Origin: Streptococcus oralis subsp. tigurinus
Lineage (GTDB): Bacteria > Bacillota > Bacilli > Lactobacillales > Streptococcaceae
Direction: 5' to 3'
DNA: 64,000 nt
Assembly (NCBI RefSeq): GCF_002356415.1
Contig: NZ_AP018338.1
Span: 620,001 to 684,000, forward strand
Of the stretch, positions 59,430 to 64,000 are shown one piece after another. Under the pieces are notes generated by a model that did no database searches, had not been told where the DNA came from, and was given only the letters and a program-made list of their open reading frames with translations. The translations under genes were made by a program, and so were the position numbers. Each line of letters starts with the position of its first letter. Within the stretch, counting starts at the first letter, position 1.

Positions 59430-60266
59430 ATGAGTGATTTGAAAGCGATTCAGGCTCGTAGTCTGGAAATGGCTGAATACTTCGTCGCATTTTGTAAAGA
59501 ACATGATTTGTTATGCTATCTCTGTGGTGGAGGAGCCATTGGCGCCCTTCGTCATAAGGGCTTCATTCCTTGGGATGATGACTTAGATTTTTTCATGCCC
59601 CGCAAGGACTATGAAAAATTGGCAGAACTGTGGCCCCGTTATGCAGATGAGCGCTATTTCTTGTCAAAGAGCAAGAAGGATTTTGTAGACCGTAACCTTT
59701 TTATCACCATTCGTGACAAGGAAACCACTTGTATCAAGCCTTATCAGAAGGATTTGGATTTGCCACACGGTTTGGCTTTGGATGTTTTACCTTTGGATTA
59801 TTATCCTAAAAATTCGGCTGAGCGTAAGAAACAGGTTCGTTGGGCTTTGATTTATTCACTCTTTTGCGCCCAAACTATCCCAGAAAAGCATGGTGCTATC
59901 ATGAAATGGGGAAGTCGCATCTTACTCGGCCTAACTCCAAAATCTCTACGTTATCGCATTTGGAAAAAAGCTGAAAAAGAAATGACCAAGTATGGTCTGG
60001 CTGAGAGCGATGGAATCACGGAATTATGCTCAGGTCCCGGCTACATGAGAAACAAATACCCGATCGCATCTTTTGAAGATAATCTTTTCTTGCCATTTGA
60101 AGGAACAGAGATGCCCATTCCAGTCGGTTATGATGCCTATCTCAGAACTGCTTTTGGGGACTATATGACACCACCACCAGCGGACAAGCAAGTACCGCAT
60201 CATGATGCTGTCATAGCTGATATGGATAAGCCTTATACAGAATACAAGGGAGAATATGGAGCATGA
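59430..60266 (+). CDS. LicD-family phosphotransferase (LicD3-like)
   Basis: This 278-aa LicD (nucleotidyltransferase fold) protein is predicted to move phosphocholine from CDP-choline to a teichoic-acid precursor sugar. The signature is CGGGAIGALRHKGFIPWDDD with WDDDLDFFMPRKDY (residues about 30-58), and LDVLPLDYYP follows. It is cytoplasmic. By recalled synteny (psr-licD3-GT) it matches LicD3 of S. pneumoniae, but which of the LicD paralogues it is has not been tested. Its end overlaps the GT2 gene. The AGAGGAGAG upstream is a good ribosome binding site. Confidence 0.9.
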   Translation: MSDLKAIQARSLEMAEYFVAFCKEHDLLCYLCGGGAIGALRHKGFIPWDDDLDFFMPRKDYEKLAELWPRYADERYFLSKSKKDFVDRNLFITIRDKETTCIKPYQKDLDLPHGLALDVLPLDYYPKNSAERKKQVRWALIYSLFCAQTIPEKHGAIMKWGSRILLGLTPKSLRYRIWKKAEKEMTKYGLAESDGITELCSGPGYMRNKYPIASFEDNLFLPFEGTEMPIPVGYDAYLRTAFGDYMTPPPADKQVPHHDAVIADMDKPYTEYKGEYGA

Positions 60267-61231
60267 TGGGAGAAAAAATAAGCGTTATCGTTCCGGTCTA
60301 CAATGTAGAAGCCTATCTGGAGCGATGTGTGGAGTCGATTCTTCAACAGACTTATGCCCATTTTGAGTTAATCTTAATCAACGATGGTTCTACTGATTCC
60401 AGTGGACAGATCTGTGATCGCTTAGCATCTCAGTATGAGAATATCAAGGTTTATCATATCGAAAATGCTGGTGTTTCAAATGCTAGAAATATGGGAATTC
60501 AGCTAGCGACGGGTTCTTGGGTTACCTTTATTGATAGCGATGATTTCGTTACCCAGGATTACCTAGCTACTTTAGCAAGTGCAGTTGAAGGGTTGAATGT
60601 AGGCTTTGTAATTGCTCCTCTGCACCATATCAAAAACGGCATTGTAACTGATATACCTCCACATTCTGGAAAAACAGAACTCTGGTCAACAGAAGAAACC
60701 ATGAAGGAACTATTGATGACTACCAGAACGTCATTTTTTCCAGTCGCAAAACTGTTTAAGAGAAACCTGCTTGCGGATGAAAAGTTTAATACAAATTATC
60801 ATCTAGCTGAAGATGCCCTATTTTTAACTGAATTGCTACTAAAGACAAGATGCAGTAGCGTATTTATTGACAAACCTGTTTATTATTATGATCATCGTGA
60901 GGGAAGTGCAACAACATCTGTTAATCAGCATGTGTTTGATACGATAGAAGTTTATCAGCAAATAATCGCTCAAGTTTCGCAAGCCTTTCCTAATTTAAAA
61001 TACGAATTAATAAACAGAGAATGTTGGTCGTACATCACAGTTTACGATAAAATTATCTTTACTTCACGTGAAGAGTATCAAAAGGAGAAAGCCGAGCTGA
61101 GGACTTGGATTGTTCAGCATCGACGCGAAATATGGAAGGATGCTTATTTCACTACTTTTCGCAAGGTAGCGATCCTTTCACTTGTCATTTCTCCATGGCT
61201 ATATAAGAAAATTGTTGGATTAAAAAACTAA
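60263..61231 (+). CDS. GT2 family glycosyltransferase
   Basis: This 322-aa GT-A glycosyltransferase has ISVIVPVYNVEAYLERCVES at the start, the DGSTD motif (INDGSTDSSG) and the DxD motif IDSDDFVTQDY around residue 90, with AEDALFLTELLL as a later conserved acidic turn. It transfers a sugar to a lipid-linked precursor. The donor cannot be read. It overlaps licD by 4 nt (start ATG 60263 or 60266). The 3' half is more AT-rich than the neighbouring housekeeping genes. Confidence 0.9.
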   Translation: MMGEKISVIVPVYNVEAYLERCVESILQQTYAHFELILINDGSTDSSGQICDRLASQYENIKVYHIENAGVSNARNMGIQLATGSWVTFIDSDDFVTQDYLATLASAVEGLNVGFVIAPLHHIKNGIVTDIPPHSGKTELWSTEETMKELLMTTRTSFFPVAKLFKRNLLADEKFNTNYHLAEDALFLTELLLKTRCSSVFIDKPVYYYDHREGSATTSVNQHVFDTIEVYQQIIAQVSQAFPNLKYELINRECWSYITVYDKIIFTSREEYQKEKAELRTWIVQHRREIWKDAYFTTFRKVAILSLVISPWLYKKIVGLKN

Positions 61232-61252
61232 TATCATGAGAAGGAGTTGAAA

Positions 61253-63412
61253 ATGAATTTTTCAAAAATGGATGAATACTTTGAAAAATCAAAACTATGG
61301 ATTGCGTATCTATTTGTTTTCATTTCGATTTTAAGTATGAGTTCACTGGTTTATAAGATAGCAAATCCCCTCTATAAGGGATTGTCAGCGATTGTAGTGC
61401 TTTATATTTGCTATACTTTATTGTTTAAGTGGAAAGAAATCACAGTAGATCGTAAATTTCTATCCTTATTTGGACTATTAGCTGGAAGCCATCTGCTATC
61501 TGCTATTTTCAATCGCTCGGGACATTTGATTGGAAATGTGATTGAAATTCTCTTCATGGTAACCTATGTTTTACTATTTACCATGTTGCAATCAGGGCAA
61601 CTTAAAAAATTATTTGACTGGATTGCCTATACGGTTCAAATTGTATCTTTTTCTTCAGCAATTTTTGCGTTTGGTTTATTGGTAAGTAGAGTTCTTATCC
61701 TATTTAAGATTGGCGAACAATCTTATTACTATGGTGTCATGAATGGACGTCTGTGGGGAATTGTTAATCCTAATGCTAGTGCGATATTTTCATACATTAG
61801 CATTATTTTGGCTATGTATTTGATCCATAAAGGAAGTAAGTATTCTGTTTATCTTAAACTGAACAATGTGATTCAATTAGTTTACTTCGCTACGATGCAA
61901 AGTCGAGGAGCCTTACTTTCTTTACTTCTCATGATTGGACTCTATAGTTTCTTTGCTACTAGAGGAAGTATCGTTAAACGATTCCTCACTTTTATAGTTG
62001 TTGGTTTGCTGATTACTGCAACTAATATTGGATTAAGCTATGTAACTTCAATCTATATTTCATCTGAAACTACGACTGTCTTAGATTTAAACAAAGGACA
62101 ATCCTATGCTGAAACAGATTCGTCTGTCGCTAAGAAGAATGGTGAGCTCCATCTGATTGAAACAACACCAAGTGGTAGAACCTATATCTGGAAAAATGCC
62201 ATCAAGATGGGAAGTACGAAACCAATTTTTGGTTATGGTGTACGAAATGTTCCAGATTACTATACAGAATATTTCAGTAAATTTGAGATTCAAAACTCCC
62301 TTATCGGTGGGAATTTCCATAACATTTTTGTGACCATATTTGTCAGTTCGGGAGTTCTAGGCTTAGCATTCTTCTTTCTTATATTGGGATATGTAATCAA
62401 GCGCTTTTTAACTTATTTGATTGTTTCCAAGAAAAATACTGATAAATTGATCATGATCCTTTTCTTCGGTATCTTGCTTGGTCAATTATTTGAAAGTCAG
62501 ATTATGTATTCAACCAACTTTATTAATATCATCTTCTGGCTAGCGATTGGCTATGGACTTGTAGTCTGCAAACAGGATGAAGGAATTCGGTATCAAGAAG
62601 TAACAGATGTCAGTGAAATTCAACAGATGGAACTTGGAATCATGGAGTATATTCATGAAGTTTGTCAGAAAATTGGGGTTAAGTATTTCTTAACATATGG
62701 AAGTCTAATTGGTGCTGTTCGCCATCAAGGATTTATCCCTTGGGATGATGACATGGATATCTGCATGTTACGAGAAGATTATGAAAAGTTACAAGACTAC
62801 CTTATCGCTAACCCTGATGAACGTTACGAGGTCATGTCTTATAAAAATAATCTCAACTATGTCTATCCCTTCATGAAAGTGCAGGATAACCATACCTACT
62901 TGTTGGAAGAAGATGTTCGCATCGATTCAAATATGGGGATATATGTAGATATTTTCCCTGTAGATGGCTACGAGGATGACGTAGAATTTAAAAACAAGAT
63001 GACGAAACTGATAAAGAAACGTCAATTGAGTTGCTACACCTTTAAAGGCATTACTAATACGAAAAGTGTACTGAATTCACTGCTACGCTATGTGTCAGTT
63101 ATTATTTTCTATTTCACCAATACGAACAAATACGTTGCCCAGATTGAAGAGCTTGCAAAATCCCGTAAAGTCTCAGATTATGAGCAAGTGGATTATCTTA
63201 TCTACAAAGATATGAACAAACCAGTGTGGAGACGTGAATGGCTGGAACAAGCTACTACTGGAACATTTGAAGGTAAGGAATTTACCATTCCGAAAAATTA
63301 TCATGAAATTTTGACCTCAGACTACGGAGACTATATGCAATTGCCACCGGTTGAACAAAGAGTATCTCATCATGATTTTAAATTGTGGAAGATTATTAAA
63401 AGGTCTAAATGA
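61253..63412 (+). CDS. Fusion of WaaL/Wzy-like polymerase (teichoic acid TarP type) with LicD domain
   Basis: This 719-aa two-domain membrane protein has about 11-12 transmembrane helices in residues 15-445 and Wzy_C/O-antigen ligase motifs SRGALLSLLLMIGL (about 215), a long outside loop with SGRTYIWKNA (about 307) and GNFHNIFVTIFVSSGVLG (about 358). A complete LicD domain follows from about residue 452: GAVRHQGFIPWDDDMDICML and NMGIYVDIFPVDGY. In pneumococcus the proposed polymerase TarP is a separate protein as I recall. The ATG at 61253 has AAGGAG (61241-61246) at 6 nt; the TTG at 61247 is less likely. The frame is continuous, so this is a real fusion in this sequence. Confidence 0.88.
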   Translation: MNFSKMDEYFEKSKLWIAYLFVFISILSMSSLVYKIANPLYKGLSAIVVLYICYTLLFKWKEITVDRKFLSLFGLLAGSHLLSAIFNRSGHLIGNVIEILFMVTYVLLFTMLQSGQLKKLFDWIAYTVQIVSFSSAIFAFGLLVSRVLILFKIGEQSYYYGVMNGRLWGIVNPNASAIFSYISIILAMYLIHKGSKYSVYLKLNNVIQLVYFATMQSRGALLSLLLMIGLYSFFATRGSIVKRFLTFIVVGLLITATNIGLSYVTSIYISSETTTVLDLNKGQSYAETDSSVAKKNGELHLIETTPSGRTYIWKNAIKMGSTKPIFGYGVRNVPDYYTEYFSKFEIQNSLIGGNFHNIFVTIFVSSGVLGLAFFFLILGYVIKRFLTYLIVSKKNTDKLIMILFFGILLGQLFESQIMYSTNFINIIFWLAIGYGLVVCKQDEGIRYQEVTDVSEIQQMELGIMEYIHEVCQKIGVKYFLTYGSLIGAVRHQGFIPWDDDMDICMLREDYEKLQDYLIANPDERYEVMSYKNNLNYVYPFMKVQDNHTYLLEEDVRIDSNMGIYVDIFPVDGYEDDVEFKNKMTKLIKKRQLSCYTFKGITNTKSVLNSLLRYVSVIIFYFTNTNKYVAQIEELAKSRKVSDYEQVDYLIYKDMNKPVWRREWLEQATTGTFEGKEFTIPKNYHEILTSDYGDYMQLPPVEQRVSHHDFKLWKIIKRSK

Positions 63413-63469
63413 CGAGATTGAAATTAAGAAACGTTTAAAAATATAGTCAAATTTAGGAGAATAAAACCT

Positions 63470-64000
63470 ATGTCTGAAAGAACTTTAACTCTTGAAGAAA
63501 TCAAACAAGTAGAATTGGATATTTTAAAGTATCTACATGAGCTTTGTGAACAACATCAAATCAAATACTTTATTGATTTTGGAACCTTACTAGGAGCTGT
63601 ACGCCATAAAGGATTCATCCCTTGGGATGATGATACAGATATTTCCTTAGCGCGTGATGAATTTGAAAAACTGTATAAGGTTTTACAAAATGAAAATCAT
63701 CCCTACTATAAATTGATTTCATTCAGAGAAACAAAGGGATATCCATACAGTTATATGAGAGTCTATGATGTAAGGACACGTCGAGATGCTAACCTCGTAG
63801 ACCCAACGGTCGTATTGGGAACTTGCGTTGACATTTTTCCATATGATGGTGTCGTAACACAGGAAAGTGACCGTAAGAAAATGAAACTCTACAAATATTT
63901 CGTTCGCCTTTCTTCTTTGAATTTTAAAGGGATCAAGTCTGAGAATGGTGGACTTAAAAACCTCCCTCGTTATATGGGATCAGCTATTTTCCGCTTAACT
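63470..64000 (+). CDS. LicD-family phosphotransferase, 5' part
   Basis: The first 177 codons of a third LicD gene are open to the window end. TTTAGGAG (63452-63459) lies 10 nt before the ATG. Motifs are FGTLLGAVRHKGFIPWDDDT (residues about 38-57) and VDIFPYDGV (about 117). It differs from the first LicD and the fused LicD domain in its sequence around the acidic motif (WDDDTDISLARDEFE). Product and length beyond 64000 are unknown. Confidence 0.9.
   Translation, partial: MSERTLTLEEIKQVELDILKYLHELCEQHQIKYFIDFGTLLGAVRHKGFIPWDDDTDISLARDEFEKLYKVLQNENHPYYKLISFRETKGYPYSYMRVYDVRTRRDANLVDPTVVLGTCVDIFPYDGVVTQESDRKKMKLYKYFVRLSSLNFKGIKSENGGLKNLPRYMGSAIFRLT

Overview
The window looks like chromosome of a Mitis-group Streptococcus, most like S. 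oralis or a close relative such as S. mitis or S. infantis, and probably not S. pneumoniae itself. The evidence is low GC, AAGGAGG ribosome binding sites, many extended -10 (TGn-TATAAT) promoters, and long runs of gene order that I recall from pneumococcus. Those runs are rodA-DJ1-HAD-gyrB-ezrA; rpsU-hprK-lgt; spx-suhB-rsmF-pst-phoU; murB-potABCD; alaS-amylase; and aroDEBC-tyrA-aroA-aroK-pheA-psr-licD. The species call is an inference from recalled synteny and was not searched. I see no tRNA, rRNA, CRISPR array or prophage. The only mobile DNA is a decayed IS3-family transposase tail.

Layout: 1-11.1 kb holds the folD 3' end, HAD phosphatase, NAD(P)HX dehydratase, DinG helicase, RodA, a DJ-1 protein, HAD, GyrB and EzrA. 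11.1-20.6 kb has the IS remnant, a DUF3397 membrane protein, a radical SAM/methyltransferase pair, a Na+/H+ antiporter, YihY, QueA, NagB, a methyltransferase and a PepE-like peptidase. 20.6-29.8 kb has rpsU, hprK-lgt and two small envelope proteins, hemW-thioesterase-NagD-like-membrane protein, and spx-UPF0223-suhB-rsmF. 29.9-37.1 kb has the phosphate uptake operon pstSCAB1B2-phoU, an amino-acid binding lipoprotein and a MocR-type regulator. 37.2-47.1 kb has acetolactate decarboxylase, a YhfC protein, murB, the polyamine transporter potABCD, and a T-box controlled unit (LURP-one protein plus alaS). 47.2-59.3 kb has a cytoplasmic alpha-amylase, an RlmI-like methyltransferase, a nearly complete shikimate/aromatic amino acid operon, and an LCP protein. 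59.4-64 kb is a teichoic-acid type locus: LicD, a GT2 glycosyltransferase, a polymerase fused to LicD, and a third, truncated LicD.

The most interesting region is the last 4.6 kb. A WaaL/Wzy-like membrane polymerase (about 450 residues) is fused in one frame to a complete LicD phosphocholine transferase domain, and is flanked by two separate LicD genes. Three LicD domains, one tied to the polymerase, suggest that phosphocholine decoration is coupled to chain polymerisation and that the repeat unit carries more than one phosphocholine. Other items to follow up are a structured leader plus an overlapping eight-codon ORF in front of potA, several genes whose -10 box lies exactly 7 nt before the ATG (predicted leaderless mRNAs), a MocR regulator lacking the PLP lysine, a PstB2 ATPase lacking the H-loop histidine, and a CiaR-like repeat at the licD promoter.
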